Origin: Microbacteriaceae bacterium VKM Ac-2855
Lineage (GTDB): Bacteria; Actinomycetota; Actinomycetes; Actinomycetales; Microbacteriaceae
Assembly: GCA_013204985.1 (NCBI GenBank)
Contig: JABMLG010000011.1
Span: forward strand, 1 to 64,000
Direction of reading: 5' to 3'
Length of the DNA stretch: 64,000 nucleotides
Position 1 is the first letter of the stretch. Each line of letters begins with the position of its first letter. This document shows, in pieces, positions 1 through 8,814 of this stretch. Made by a program: the position numbers and the translations under genes. Under the pieces are notes generated by a model. The model was not told the origin of the DNA, ran no database searches, and saw only the letters and a list, made by a program, of their open reading frames with translations.

Positions 1-305
1 ACGCGATCGAATGGCGCAACGGCGGCCACACCGCCACCGAGAATCTCCTGCCCTTATGCGTCGCCCACCATCATGTGAGGCACGGCGACCGGTGGACCTA
101 CCTACCGCATCCGGACGGCACCGCCGACTGGACGACCCCCACCGGCCGCCACGTCACCACCCGCCCCGCGCCGGTACCGGGCGCGAAACCGGCTCCGCGC
201 TTCACCGAACCGCCCTCGTCCGGGCCGGTGCCGGACCGAGAGCCGGAATCTCCGGTATCGATCTTCGATCCGCCTCCCGCGGACCCCGGACCGACCCCGT
301 TCTGA
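1..305 (+). CDS. HNH endonuclease signature motif protein (DUF222/13E12 family), C-terminal fragment
   Basis: The reading frame is open from the window edge (first full codon at base 3) to a TGA at 303-305, so only the last ~100 residues are visible. The fragment begins with AIEWRNGGHTATENLLPLC followed by VAHHHVRHG. This is the end of an HNH nuclease fold, with the Asn-Leu-Leu-x-Leu-Cys turn and the His cluster. It matches in layout the C-terminus of the complete DUF222 HNH gene at 57,160-58,596 (SLENTALLCREHHTLIH). A Pro-rich tail follows the HNH core. These proteins are abundant paralogues in actinobacteria; their cellular role is not established. The N-terminal DUF222 region lies outside the window. 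Confidence 0.85.
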   Translation, partial: AIEWRNGGHTATENLLPLCVAHHHVRHGDRWTYLPHPDGTADWTTPTGRHVTTRPAPVPGAKPAPRFTEPPSSGPVPDREPESPVSIFDPPPADPGPTPF

Positions 306-600
306 TATGGCACACCCGAGACAAGGCAGGCGCGGCGATGCCCTGCCGCAGGAGGACCGGCTGGCTGAGGAAGAACGGGCTCAGCCTTCCCGCTCCGGCA
401 GACAGTCTTACCGGCAGAAGGACCGGTCCGGAGTGGTGTGGATTGTCTCCGACGTCCTGAGACAGGGGATCACTCGTGCGCCCTCGCCGGAGGATGAACG
501 CGACCATCGAGCAGGAACCAGTCCAGCTCTTCCGCGTCCGGTCAATTCGTCCTTCCCGCAGAAGACCGGCGCCGCGCGACGTCGAACGTCACCACGGTCC
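306..600. other. Intergenic, no gene seen; degenerate copies of the downstream repeat
   Basis: No reading frame here has a convincing start or codon bias. From about 484 onward, fragments resemble the tandem repeat at 601-1265 (for example a CGCCGGAGGATGAACGCGAC word, also found near 1400), so the repeat array has decayed edges. Confidence 0.5.
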
Positions 601-1265
601 TGAGACCGGGGGGCCGCTCGGGCGCGTCCTCGCCGAAGGAGGACCGGCCCAGTCGAGGACGAACGGGCCCGGCTCTCCTCCTCCAGCCGATCCGACCTTG
701 GAGGAGGAAACCGGCGGCAACGCGACGTCGAACGTCACCACGCTCCTGAGACCGGGTGGCCACTCGGGCGCGTCCTCGCCGAAGGAGGACCGGCCCAGTC
801 GAGGACGAACGGGCCCGGCTCTCCTCCTCCAGCCGATCCGACCTTGGAGGAGGAAACCGGCGGCAACGCGACGTCGAACGTCACCACGCTCCTGAGACCG
901 GGTGGCCACTCGTGCGCGTCCTCGCCGAAGGACGACCGGCCCAATCGAGGACGAACAGGCCCGGCATGTCCTCCCCCGGCCGATCCGACCTTAGAGGAGG
1001 AAACCGGCGGCAACGCGACGTCGAACGTCACCACGCTCCTGAGACCGGGTGGCCACTCGGGCGCGTCCTCGCCGAAGGACGACCGGCCCAATCGAGGACG
1101 AACAGGCCCGGCATGTCCTCCCCCGGCCGATCCGACCTTAGAGGAGGAAAACCGGCGGCAACGCGAGGTCGAACGTCACCACGCTCCTGAGACCGGGTGG
1201 CCACTCGGGCGCGTCCTCGCCGAAGGACGACCGGCCCAATCGGGGACGAACGGGCCCGGTTTCAC
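601..1265. repeat. GC-rich tandem repeat, 146-148 bp unit, four full copies plus a partial one
   Basis: Units begin at the word TGAGACCGGG at 601, 747, 893, 1040 and 1188, giving periods of 146, 146, 147 and 148. The fifth unit stops near 1265. Each unit contains CCTCGCCGAAGGA. The first two also carry a perfect 10-bp inverted repeat (TCCTCCTCCA and TGGAGGAGGA, 13-nt loop), which is weakened in the later units. A second small stem is GACGT-CGA-ACGTC. The period is not a multiple of three and changes between units, so the long reverse-strand reading frames across it are artefacts. Degenerate copies continue to about 1,470. No coding function is seen; a structured non-coding or dispersed repeat element is the best description. 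Confidence 0.85.
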
Positions 1266-1546
1266 CTGATCCGGCCGAAATGTCCTCGCCGAAGGAGGGA
1301 CACGAGTGCACCGGAAGAGTCCGCGGTGACATCAGTTGGACGTCGTCATGACCCGCAACCTGCAACGCCACCTCCCGAGTGGTCTGGCCGGTTGTCATCG
1401 CCGAAGGATGAACGCGACGGTCCAGGAGAATCGGGCCCGCTTCCACCTGATCCGGCCGGAACGTCCTCACCCAGAAGCTGGTTCCTCGTTTCCGCATCGA
1501 CCCCGACGAGGCGGAAGTCGACACAGAATTCGCGGCTCGGAGAGCG

Positions 1547-1675
1547 TCAGCGACGCGATCGCGTCGACGACGCTCGACGGGACGACTGCGCGGCGGTGCG
1601 CTTCTTCTTCGCCTGCTGGTGTCGGATGGTTCGGGCGGCGAGGGTGAGGATGTAGGGCAGAAAGCGCAGGATCAC
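1547..1675 (-). CDS. Possible small protein, one hydrophobic segment with basic tail (42 aa)
   Basis: A short frame on the minus strand starts at GTG (1675) and ends at TGA (1547). It reads VILRFLPYILTLAARTIRHQ, then QQAKKKR and a Ser/Arg-rich tail. It has a short hydrophobic or amphipathic helix followed by a strongly basic end. Its third codon positions are strongly G/C-rich, as in real genes nearby, although the ribosome site is weak (GGAA a few bases upstream). I do not recognise a family. It is the only frame in the 1.3-2.0 kb gap that looks coding. It may be a small membrane peptide or chance. Confidence 0.3.
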   Translation of the reverse strand: MILRFLPYILTLAARTIRHQQAKKKRTAAQSSRRASSTRSRR

Positions 1676-2091
1676 GGGGTTCCGATCGTTCGGTGTTGAT
1701 GATGAGGGTTGATGCGGGGAGGGTGGATGCGGGGGTTGAGTCTTCTGGTGGTGCTGGTCGCGGGTGGTACTGGGTTGCGTTATGACGCGGCCGGGATCTG
1801 AGGCCGCAGCGCCCGGATCCTCCTAGCTACACCGGTAAGACGAAGCCAGACGCATGAAGGTCACGCCACTCCAGCGATCTCGCAGGTATGCCTCGCCGGC
1901 CGCACCCACTCCGGAACGGCGGTGACCATCCCTCGCCAGTCAGAACATCCGCCCCGAAGTGTCACAACCTGTCACCGGGGTGCGTCCAGTCGTGGAATCC
2001 TTCCCTCAGGGCGGCGGCCACGGGCGCCACGGTAGGAGACCGCGGAATAGTCACCACGCCCCCACGAGCACCGGATGCAGGAGGCGCACCG
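1676..2091. other. Intergenic region upstream of the response regulator; no gene seen
   Basis: I see no supported gene. The frame of the downstream regulator stays open upstream to 1888, but the extension lacks family similarity. The real start is the ATG at 2092, preceded by AGGAGG at about 2079-2084. Confidence 0.5.
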
Positions 2092-2910
2092 ATGAAGATC
2101 CTCATCGCCGATGACGACCCCCAGATCCTCCGCGCGCTCCGGATCACACTCTCCGCTCGCGGCTACGACATCGTCACGGCCGAGAACGGCATCGACGCGA
2201 TCAACCTCGCCGTCGAACAGCACCCCGACCTCTACATGCTCGATCTCGGCATGCCCCATCTCGACGGCATCGAGGTCATCCAGGGGCTGCGCGGCTGGAC
2301 CGACGCACCCATCCTCGTCGTCTCGGGTCGCACCGGCTCGGCCGACAAGGTGCACGCCCTCGACGCCGGAGCGGACGACTACGTCACTAAGCCGTTCTCC
2401 ATCGACGAGATCCTCGCCCGCATCCGCGCCCTCACTCGGCGCTTCAGCACATCCGAGACGGAGGCGCTCGTCACCTTCGCTGATATCGCCATCGATCTGT
2501 CCGCGAAAACCATCACCCGCACGACGTCGGCCGGCCCCGCGACGGTTCGACTGACGCCGACGGAGTGGCAGGTCCTCGAGCTGCTCCTCCGCAACCCCGA
2601 CAAGCTCGTTACGCGGCAAACCCTCCTGCGCGACATCTGGGGCCCCGCCCACACCGCCGACACGGGGTACCTGCGCCTCTACATTGCGCAGCTACGCAAG
2701 AAGCTCGAACCCGACCCGGCTCGGCCGCGGCACATCATCACGGAATCCGGCATGGGCTACCGCTTCGTGCCCGCCGGAGTCGCTGGCCCCGCCGGAGTCA
2801 CTGGCCCCGCCGGAGTCGCTGTGCCCGCCGGAGTCGCTGGCCCCGCCGGAGTCGCTGGCCCCGCCGGAGTCGCTGGCCCCGCCGGAGTCGCTGGACCCGC
2901 CGCCTCCTGA
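2092..2910 (+). CDS. kdpE: KdpE-like OmpR/PhoB-family response regulator with added Ala-Gly-Val-Pro repeat tail
   Basis: A DNA-binding two-component response regulator of 272 aa. The receiver domain (about 1-115) has the acidic pocket D7-D9, phospho-acceptor D51 in YMLDLGMP, and K100 in VTKPF. The OmpR/PhoB winged-helix effector domain follows (about 130-225), with LTPTEWQVLELL and GYRF at its end. The segments QILRALRI, GLRGWTDAPILVVSGR and DKVHALDAGADDYVTKPF are those of KdpE, the regulator of the Kdp K+ ATPase, so KdpE is the best call. No kdpFABC or kdpD sensor gene is in this window, so the regulator is an orphan here. After the effector domain comes an unusual tail of seven AGVAGP-type hexapeptides ending in AAS. 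Start chosen at ATG 2092 because of the RBS AGGAGG. Confidence 0.85.
   Translation: MKILIADDDPQILRALRITLSARGYDIVTAENGIDAINLAVEQHPDLYMLDLGMPHLDGIEVIQGLRGWTDAPILVVSGRTGSADKVHALDAGADDYVTKPFSIDEILARIRALTRRFSTSETEALVTFADIAIDLSAKTITRTTSAGPATVRLTPTEWQVLELLLRNPDKLVTRQTLLRDIWGPAHTADTGYLRLYIAQLRKKLEPDPARPRHIITESGMGYRFVPAGVAGPAGVTGPAGVAVPAGVAGPAGVAGPAGVAGPAGVAGPAAS
2773..2898 (+). repeat. Seven 18-bp tandem repeats encoding the AGVAGP tail
   Basis: The unit GCCGGAGTCGCTGGCCCC is repeated seven times in frame with few changes (one GTCACT, one GCTGTGCCC, one GCTGGACCC). Near identity of the copies points to recent expansion by slippage, so the tail length may vary between strains. Confidence 0.95.
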
Positions 2911-2926
2911 CCACCCCACCACCCCT

Positions 2927-2997
2927 GCGAGGGACCCGCGCTCGGTTCGAGACCGCCTCCCTCGGAGGCCGCCTCGAACTGAGGAGGGGTCCCTCGC
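2927..2997. repeat. Three-stem inverted repeat after kdpE (GCGAGGGACCC family)
   Basis: The outer arms GCGAGGGACCC (2927-2937) and GGGTCCCTCGC (2987-2997) are perfect. Inside lie CTCGGTTCGAG/CTCGAACTGAG (2941-2951, 2973-2983; one mismatch) and GCCTCC/GGAGGC (2955-2960, 2964-2969). It sits 17 bp past the kdpE stop and may act as a terminator, though no T-run follows. The same outer arm recurs at 34,081 and in the hairpin at 38,269-38,345. Confidence 0.8.
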
Positions 2998-3202
2998 GAG
3001 GGAGGCGAGCGCGATTCACGGAATCAGCTCCCCTGACTGGGGACAGACATCGGTGTGGCGATGCCGAATAGGCCTGCGAACGTAATGCAGGGGAAACCTT
3101 CACCGGTTAGGTTGAGGCCAATACCCTCCATCCGCCCTGGGAGAACTCTCCCTCGACGGTCCCGAGACGGAGCTGTTCCGCAGTTCCTGCCAAGAGAATC
3201 CC

Positions 3203-4978
3203 GTGGTACCAGTGCGTCGCTCCACCCCTTCCCGCCCCTCCCGGCTCCGCCGTGCCCTCACCGGCATCGCGACGTCGGCCGTGCTCGCGACGGGTCTCGT
3301 AGCCCTTGGTGCCGCGCCCGCCCAAGCGGCGACGGCCGGCGAATACATCGTCACGGTCGACTCGTCATCGGTGTCGACCTCGATGGTCCGAGCTCTGGGT
3401 CTCTCCGACTACACGTCGTACGAGGGCGGTGTGGCCGGCTTCACCGCGAAGCTGACCGCACGCCAGTACGCTCTTCTCTCCTCCGACGCCCGCGTGCTCG
3501 GCCTCACCTCGGCCACCCAGGAGTTCAGCGGTCAGGCGCAGACGATGCCGTCACACGTGCTGACCGCCGAAGCGAACAAGGCTCCGGTCAACGCCGGCGA
3601 CGACGTGAACAACTGGACCGGCCCCGGTGTCGCGATCATCGACTCGGGCGTGTCGAACCACGCCGACTACAACCTCAAGCAGCAGGTCAACTGCTTCGGC
3701 TCCGGTACGGCGGATGACGCGAACGGCCACGGCACCGGTGTCGCCGGATACATGGCTGCCTACGACAACGGCGTCGGCAGCGTCGGCATCGCCCCGGGCG
3801 CTCCAATCTACTCGGTGCGCGCCCTCGACGCCAACAACAAGGGCACAGCGGCGACCGTGATGTGCGCGCTCGACTGGGTGGCGCAGAACGCTGCGACCTA
3901 CGACATCAAAGTCGTCAACATGTCGCTCGCGACCTACGGCACGGATGACGGCAACTGCGGTTACACCAACGGTGACCCGATCCACCAGTCGATCTGCAAC
4001 CTGACCGCCAAGGGCATCAGCGTGGTCTCCTCGGCCGGCAACACGCAGGAGGACCTCGCCAAGTGGATCCCCGCCTCCTACGACGAGGTGCTCGCGGTGA
4101 CGAACATGGCCGACTACGACGGCAAGCCCGGCGGACTCGCCGCGGTGCCGTGCTCCGGCATCACCACTCCGGATGACCGCTGGACCGCCACGAGCAACTT
4201 CGCGGTGAGCGCGGCCGACCAGGTGCACACGATCGCCGCCCCCGGCACGTGCCCCTACACCGCCAAGAAGGGCGGCGGCTTCGCCTACATCCAGTCCGGA
4301 ACCTCCATGTCGGCCGCAGCCGCCTCGGGTGTCGTGCTCGACTGCCTCGTCACCGGTGGGTCCTGCGTCGGCAAGTCGCCCGCTCAGGTGATCGCCCAGG
4401 TCCGCGCTCAGGCGCAGACCGCGGCCACCACTCGCGGCCACGTCTTCACCGGTGACCCGACGCTCCCGGTCGCGGGCAAGTACTTCGGCTACGTCGTGTC
4501 GACCATCCCGGTCGCCACCGTGCCCACCCCGACCGCAACGCCCACGACCACGCCGACGGCGACGCCGACCCCCACGGCTACGCCCACTCCGACCGCGACT
4601 CCCACCCCGACGCCCACCCCCACCCCGACCGCGACCCCCACCCCGACGGCTACGCCGACGCCGACCACCACCCCGACGCCCGGCGTCGACACGGTGAAGC
4701 CGACGACCGCGATCACCTCGCCGGCATCCGGTACGACCATCACCGGCACCGCGACCATCACCGCGAGCGCCTCCGACAACGTCGGTGTCGTCTCGGTCTC
4801 GATCTGGTCGGGATCGACGAAACTCGGCAACGCCGTCAAGCAGAGTGACGGCAGCTGGTTGCTCTCCGCCAACTCGACCGCCTGGAAGAACGCCACCTAC
4901 ACCGTGGTGTCCAAGGCGTACGACGCTGCCGGCAACATCGGCACGAGCGCGTCGATCAAGCTGATCGTGAAGAACTGA
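3203..4978 (+). CDS. Secreted subtilisin-like serine protease (S8) with Pro-Thr linker and C-terminal Big_7 domain
   Basis: A 591-aa exported subtilase. The N-terminus has basic residues, a hydrophobic stretch and a cleavage site near APAQA-ATAG (about residue 43). An inhibitor-I9-like propeptide follows (EYIVTVDSSS onward, to about 115). The S8 catalytic triad is visible: D147 in VAIIDSGV, H176 in NGHGTGVAGY, and S368 in SGTSMSAA. Residues ~438-498 are a Thr-Pro-Ala linker encoded by 6-bp repeats. Residues ~500-591 form a bacterial Ig-like (Big_7) domain with ITSPASG and DAAGNIG signatures. The same linker and domain occur in the three other secreted proteins downstream. The start is GTG 3203; there is no clear alternative. 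It likely processes surface or environmental proteins; the substrate is unknown. Confidence 0.9.
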   Translation: MVPVRRSTPSRPSRLRRALTGIATSAVLATGLVALGAAPAQAATAGEYIVTVDSSSVSTSMVRALGLSDYTSYEGGVAGFTAKLTARQYALLSSDARVLGLTSATQEFSGQAQTMPSHVLTAEANKAPVNAGDDVNNWTGPGVAIIDSGVSNHADYNLKQQVNCFGSGTADDANGHGTGVAGYMAAYDNGVGSVGIAPGAPIYSVRALDANNKGTAATVMCALDWVAQNAATYDIKVVNMSLATYGTDDGNCGYTNGDPIHQSICNLTAKGISVVSSAGNTQEDLAKWIPASYDEVLAVTNMADYDGKPGGLAAVPCSGITTPDDRWTATSNFAVSAADQVHTIAAPGTCPYTAKKGGGFAYIQSGTSMSAAAASGVVLDCLVTGGSCVGKSPAQVIAQVRAQAQTAATTRGHVFTGDPTLPVAGKYFGYVVSTIPVATVPTPTATPTTTPTATPTPTATPTPTATPTPTPTPTPTATPTPTATPTPTTTPTPGVDTVKPTTAITSPASGTTITGTATITASASDNVGVVSVSIWSGSTKLGNAVKQSDGSWLLSANSTAWKNATYTVVSKAYDAAGNIGTSASIKLIVKN

Positions 4979-4991
4979 CCCGATAGAACGT

Positions 4992-5033
4992 GAGGATCGG
5001 GCGTGCGGCCCTCCGACCGCTCGCCCGATCCTC
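4992..5033 (+). terminator. Hairpin terminator after the subtilase gene
   Basis: Perfect 12-bp arms GAGGATCGGGCG (4992-5003) and CGCCCGATCCTC (5022-5033), 13 bp past the stop codon, followed by TCTCGC. The gap to the next gene (5034-5244) also holds several GCACCACA words in loose tandem and no gene. Confidence 0.8.
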
Positions 5034-5244
5034 TCTCGCACCACAACTCTCCGCACCACAGCATCCGCACCACAGCACCACAGAACACGCACCATCGCTC
5101 CAGACGACCAACCCCCGCCCGGCCCGCAATGATGCGACGCTCCGGTCCGCGATCCCCCTCGCGAGCCAGTAGTCGAACCTTCCGTGAAACCACGGGCCGG
5201 TCGGCGGGCAACCCGAAGCCCGCAAACCCCGAACGGAAGCCCTC

Positions 5245-6777
5245 ATGCTCAGATCGCTCCGCGCTCTCCTCATCGCCCTATTGGTGGTGGTTGCGACGCT
5301 CTTCGTCGCCCCCGCCGCCTTCGCCGCCACCGACCGCTACGCCGCGCCGACCGGCGCCGGAACCGCGTGCACGACCGCCCTCCCCTGCGGACTCGCGACC
5401 GCGGTGCAGAACGCTCCGGCGGGATCGACCGTGTACCTGCTCTCCGGCACGTACCCCGACGTCACCCTCAAGGGCGGTAAGGCGACCGTCGCCTCCCGCG
5501 CCACCATCACCCCGGCGCCCGGCGCGACCCCGGTGCTGGCTCGCGTGAAGAGCTACGTCGCGAACCTCAACTGGGTGGGCCTGACCGGCTCGCTGCCGTT
5601 CTACACCTACGGCGCGAACCAGACGATCGACGGCATGCATCTGGACGGCAGCGGACTCTTCGTGCGCAGCAGCAACGCCGTGGTGAAGAACTCCCTGTTC
5701 GAGAACGGCTCGTCGATCGACGGGATCCAGGTCGGCAACGCCACCAATGTGCTGGTCGAGAACAACGTGGTTCGCAATTACGACCAGGACATCGACAACG
5801 GCCTGCACGCCGACTGCATCCAGGTCTTCGAGAGCCACGACGTCACCATCCGCTACAACAAGGTGAAGGACTGCTACAACGCGGGCCTGATCTTCTCGCC
5901 GGGCGCGAAGACCGGCATGGGCGACATCCTCGTGGAGTCCAACTTCATCCAGGGCTGCACCGTCGTGTCGGCGCAGTGCCGCGGCGGCTCCTCCGCCGAC
6001 GTCCGCGAGCCCTCCGGCGGCGGCACGGACTTCGTGATCCGCAACAACACCTTCGCCAACGGCTCCCTGCGCGTCGGTGGCGTGGCGAACACCGTCTTCG
6101 ACCGCAACATCGTCGGCTACCTCTCCTTCTGCGACAGCCCGCTGAGCAACTCCGTCATCGGGTCGTGGAACACCAAGCTCTGCGCCCAGCCCGCCGAGTT
6201 CGCCGCGCAGGGCAACGTGCAGGGCAGCCCGACCTTCGTCAACGCCGCCGCCGGCGACCTGCACCTCGCCGACCCGTCGCAGGCAGTGACCGGCAACTGG
6301 GGCAGCAGCACCCCGGCCGCGACCGACATCGATGGGCAGGACTTCGTAGCGACCCTCGCCGGCGCGGACAGCGCCACGGTCGTGACTCCTCCGGTGGTCA
6401 CCCCTCCGGTGGTCACGCCCCCGACCACCACGCCCACCCCGGGCGACGGTGAAGACCCGGGTACCGAGGAGCCCGAGGAGCCCGAGGTGGGCGACACGAT
6501 GGCCCCGACCGTCGAGATCACCTCGCCTGTCTCCGGTGCCACCATCAGCGGCAAGGCCACCATCACCTCGATCGCCTCCGACGACACGGCGGTGACCGGC
6601 GTCAGCTACTGGATCGGCGCGCTCAAGGTCGGCGACGCCAAGGAGACCACGCCCGGTGTCTGGAGCCTCGCAGCGACTTCCTCTGGAATACGCGGCACCT
6701 ACGCGCTGACGGCGCGAGCGGTCGATGCCGCTGGCAACACCGCCACCAGTGCACCCGTCACCGTGACGCTCAAGTAG
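5245..6777 (+). CDS. Secreted right-handed parallel beta-helix protein with C-terminal Big_7 domain
   Basis: 510 aa. The signal peptide ends at about residue 28 (PAAFA-ATDRYAAP). Residues ~30-370 are a right-handed parallel beta-helix of the pectate-lyase-like fold, with many Asn-ladder turns (LVENNVVRN, IRNNTF) and conserved DNGLHADCIQVF. This fold is found in polysaccharide lyases and glycoside-active or adhesive surface proteins. A VVTPPVVTPP and Glu/Pro linker (~380-420) leads to a Big_7/Ig-like domain (~425-510; EITSPVSGATISG, DAAGNTATS). It is a close paralogue of the protein at 8,815-10,455. The substrate is not predictable. Conserved Asp/His in the HADC(I/V)Q turn is the best candidate for an active site. 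Confidence 0.85.
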   Translation: MLRSLRALLIALLVVVATLFVAPAAFAATDRYAAPTGAGTACTTALPCGLATAVQNAPAGSTVYLLSGTYPDVTLKGGKATVASRATITPAPGATPVLARVKSYVANLNWVGLTGSLPFYTYGANQTIDGMHLDGSGLFVRSSNAVVKNSLFENGSSIDGIQVGNATNVLVENNVVRNYDQDIDNGLHADCIQVFESHDVTIRYNKVKDCYNAGLIFSPGAKTGMGDILVESNFIQGCTVVSAQCRGGSSADVREPSGGGTDFVIRNNTFANGSLRVGGVANTVFDRNIVGYLSFCDSPLSNSVIGSWNTKLCAQPAEFAAQGNVQGSPTFVNAAAGDLHLADPSQAVTGNWGSSTPAATDIDGQDFVATLAGADSATVVTPPVVTPPVVTPPTTTPTPGDGEDPGTEEPEEPEVGDTMAPTVEITSPVSGATISGKATITSIASDDTAVTGVSYWIGALKVGDAKETTPGVWSLAATSSGIRGTYALTARAVDAAGNTATSAPVTVTLK

Positions 6778-6793
6778 CGGACGGAACGATCAT

Positions 6794-6841
6794 GGGCCCG
6801 GCCGATCGAGACTGCAGCAGCAGGATCGCACGGCCGGGCCC
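6794..6841 (+). terminator. Hairpin terminator after the first beta-helix gene
   Basis: Perfect 11-bp arms GGGCCCGGCCG (6794-6804) and CGGCCGGGCCC (6831-6841), followed by TTTC, 16 bp after the stop. Confidence 0.8.
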
Positions 6842-7339
6842 TTTCGTGAGTTCGGGCGACGGATGCGAACCGAGCGAACGGAGACACCCGTAAGCGGGCC
6901 GCGCGTTCGGAGGAATCCTCCACCACCCCACGGAGTGAAAGGGCTCGAATAGTCTCGCTGCAAGCCGAGGGAAACGGCCCCTAACCGGGCCGGATCCCTG
7001 ATCGCCTGGTTCTTGATCGGTCTCCGGCCACTAACACGGCGCATCCTTCCCGCCACCAGGGCGAGGCGTCGTCACTGATCACCGTCCGCCGGACGTCACC
7101 CCCGCGCACCAGCAACCACCCTTTCGACCGCATCCCCGACGACCGTGGATCCGGGCCATCCGGCGCGCCCGCGTGCCGACCCAGAACCATCCGATGAGCC
7201 GCACGCCAGCACCGAGAGGAGACCCGCCGTGATCGATACCGCCGCCGCACCGGCAGCCGCATCCGCAGCCGCAACCGCAACCGCGACCGCACGAGCAGCC
7301 ACATCCGCAGCTGCTCAGCGACGTGGTCTCCTCGTGAGG
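6842..7339. other. Intergenic stretch with a CCGCAN-rich simple repeat; no supported gene
   Basis: About 500 bp lie between the terminator and the 3' end of the pyruvyl transferase gene. Around 7,235-7,310 is a degenerate CCGCAA/CCGCAT hexamer repeat. A GTG at 7230 with a good GAGAGGAG in front opens a frame on the plus strand, but it runs as the mirror of the pyruvyl transferase gene and begins in the simple repeat, so I do not call it. Confidence 0.5.
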
Positions 7340-8572
7340 TCAGACGCGGGGCAGGCCGACCAGGTTCTGCTCGGCGAGCGCCGTCACCGCGGGCAGCTTC
7401 TCGCGGATCGCGGCGGCGACCGCCTCGCGATCGCTCAGGATGCGCTCCAGCGCCACCTCCACGCGCTCGGCGAGACCGTCACCGGGCTCGACGCACAGGT
7501 AGGGCAGCTCGAACATCGTCATCAGGCCCTCGACCTTGCCCTGCGTGGCGAGGGTCACCGCCGGCACGCCCTTCATCAGCGACATGATCGCGAGGTGCAT
7601 CCGACCGGTGACCGTGATGGTCGCGCGCTCGGTGAATCCGCGGACCTCGGCCGGCGTCAGCACCTCCTGCACGAAGGCGATGCCGCTCGTGCCGCCGTCG
7701 GCCTCGAGCGCTTCGAAGACGCGGTGGCAGGCGGCCAGGTCGTCGGGCCCGTGCTTGATCACGTGCGGCAGCAGCACCACGGCGAAGCCGCGCGCCTGCA
7801 GCGACCGGATGATGCGGACGTAGGCGCCGGTCTGGTCGGACGTGATGAGTCCCGAGACGTTCACGATCGCGACACCGCCGCTGGTGTCGAGCGCTCCGAG
7901 CTCGCGCTCCGCCCGGGCGGTGTCGACGCTGCGCGCCGCGAAGACGATGTCCGCGCACTCGACGGCGTCCAGGCCATCGCGGCGGGCGCGTTCGGCCGAG
8001 AGCGGGTCGCGCAGCAGCAGGCGCACACCGGCGCGGTCGGCGGCCCGCAGGGTCGAGACGGCCTGCGGATGCGCGCTGCCGTTCCAGCTGAAGCCGAGCA
8101 CGCGGGTGTCGATACCGGCCGCCGCGGCGCTGCGCGCGACGATCGCGCGGCTCGTGGAGGCGCGGAAGTTGTAGGCGCCGTCCATGATGTCCGCGCCGAC
8201 GATCGACACCGAAGCGGCATCCGTCAGCAGTGCCTTGAAGCGGCGCAGATCCCGGACGAAGCTCGGGAGTCCGCCGTAGAGCAGGCTGCCCAAGGGCACC
8301 AGCGTCACACGATCGGCGAGCGCCTCCGGGATGCGGAAATCGCTCGAGTACCGGCTGATCACCGTGATCGGTCCGGCCACATTCTCGAGGAACGAGCCCA
8401 CCAGGGCGGCGTCGCCGATGTTGCCGGCTCCGGGCGGAGCGACCAGGATCGCTCGCTTGCCACCGGCGGACTTCGCGCCGACGAAAACGGCCGACGCTCC
8501 CGCCGACAGCAGCGCCGGGTTCTTCAGCAGCTGGCGGGCCGTCTTCACGATCGATCGCCCGCGCGCACTCAT
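7340..8572 (-). CDS. Polysaccharide pyruvyl transferase family protein
   Basis: 410 aa from ATG 8572 (MSARGRSIVK). Family members (CsaB/WcaK type) transfer pyruvate from phosphoenolpyruvate to sugars of exopolysaccharides or secondary wall polymers, forming acidic ketals. The N-terminal APPGAGNIGDAALVGSF is the typical Gly-Asn-x-Gly-Asp motif of the family. Other marks are SIVGADIMDGAYN, LLRDPLSAERA and, near the C-terminus, TVTGRMHLAIMSLMKGVPAV, where R and H are the conserved catalytic-type residues. It lies between the two secreted beta-helix genes and is transcribed the other way, which suggests that the locus modifies or reads a surface glycan. The frame is open upstream to 8707, but that extension is not family-like. 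A GTG three codons upstream is the only realistic alternative start. Confidence 0.85.
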   Translation of the reverse strand: MSARGRSIVKTARQLLKNPALLSAGASAVFVGAKSAGGKRAILVAPPGAGNIGDAALVGSFLENVAGPITVISRYSSDFRIPEALADRVTLVPLGSLLYGGLPSFVRDLRRFKALLTDAASVSIVGADIMDGAYNFRASTSRAIVARSAAAAGIDTRVLGFSWNGSAHPQAVSTLRAADRAGVRLLLRDPLSAERARRDGLDAVECADIVFAARSVDTARAERELGALDTSGGVAIVNVSGLITSDQTGAYVRIIRSLQARGFAVVLLPHVIKHGPDDLAACHRVFEALEADGGTSGIAFVQEVLTPAEVRGFTERATITVTGRMHLAIMSLMKGVPAVTLATQGKVEGLMTMFELPYLCVEPGDGLAERVEVALERILSDREAVAAAIREKLPAVTALAEQNLVGLPRV

Positions 8573-8814
8573 TCGACTCACTGCACCACCGTTCCGGGCC
8601 CGTCTCGCGGTACCCGTCGTCCGTCCCGTGCATCCAGCGGATGCATCGGCCTCGACACGGGACGGCGGGTGCCGGTGGAGCGATGGTGCGTGGCGGCCGC
8701 GACTCATCCCGTGCCCTCAGCTTAGTTTCTCCACCCCATGTCTCTTCCCCGACCCTTTCCCACCCCATCCCTGGCCCGCCCCGGCCGACCCACACCGGAT
8801 TGGAACCCCCTCCC

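Noticed and set aside
601-1265. Repeat protein on the minus strand (FGEDAPEWPPG motif)
   Set aside because: Unit length drifts 146-148, so the motif falls into different frames; there is no start with a ribosome site.
7096-7302. A minus-strand frame with a lipobox-like LSVLAC
   Set aside because: The Ala/Val run comes from the simple repeat, and no ribosome site or downstream domain exists.
7145-8725. A 526-codon plus-strand frame with a good ribosome site near GTG 7230
   Set aside because: It begins in a CCGCAN simple repeat and then mirrors the pyruvyl transferase gene; no family match.
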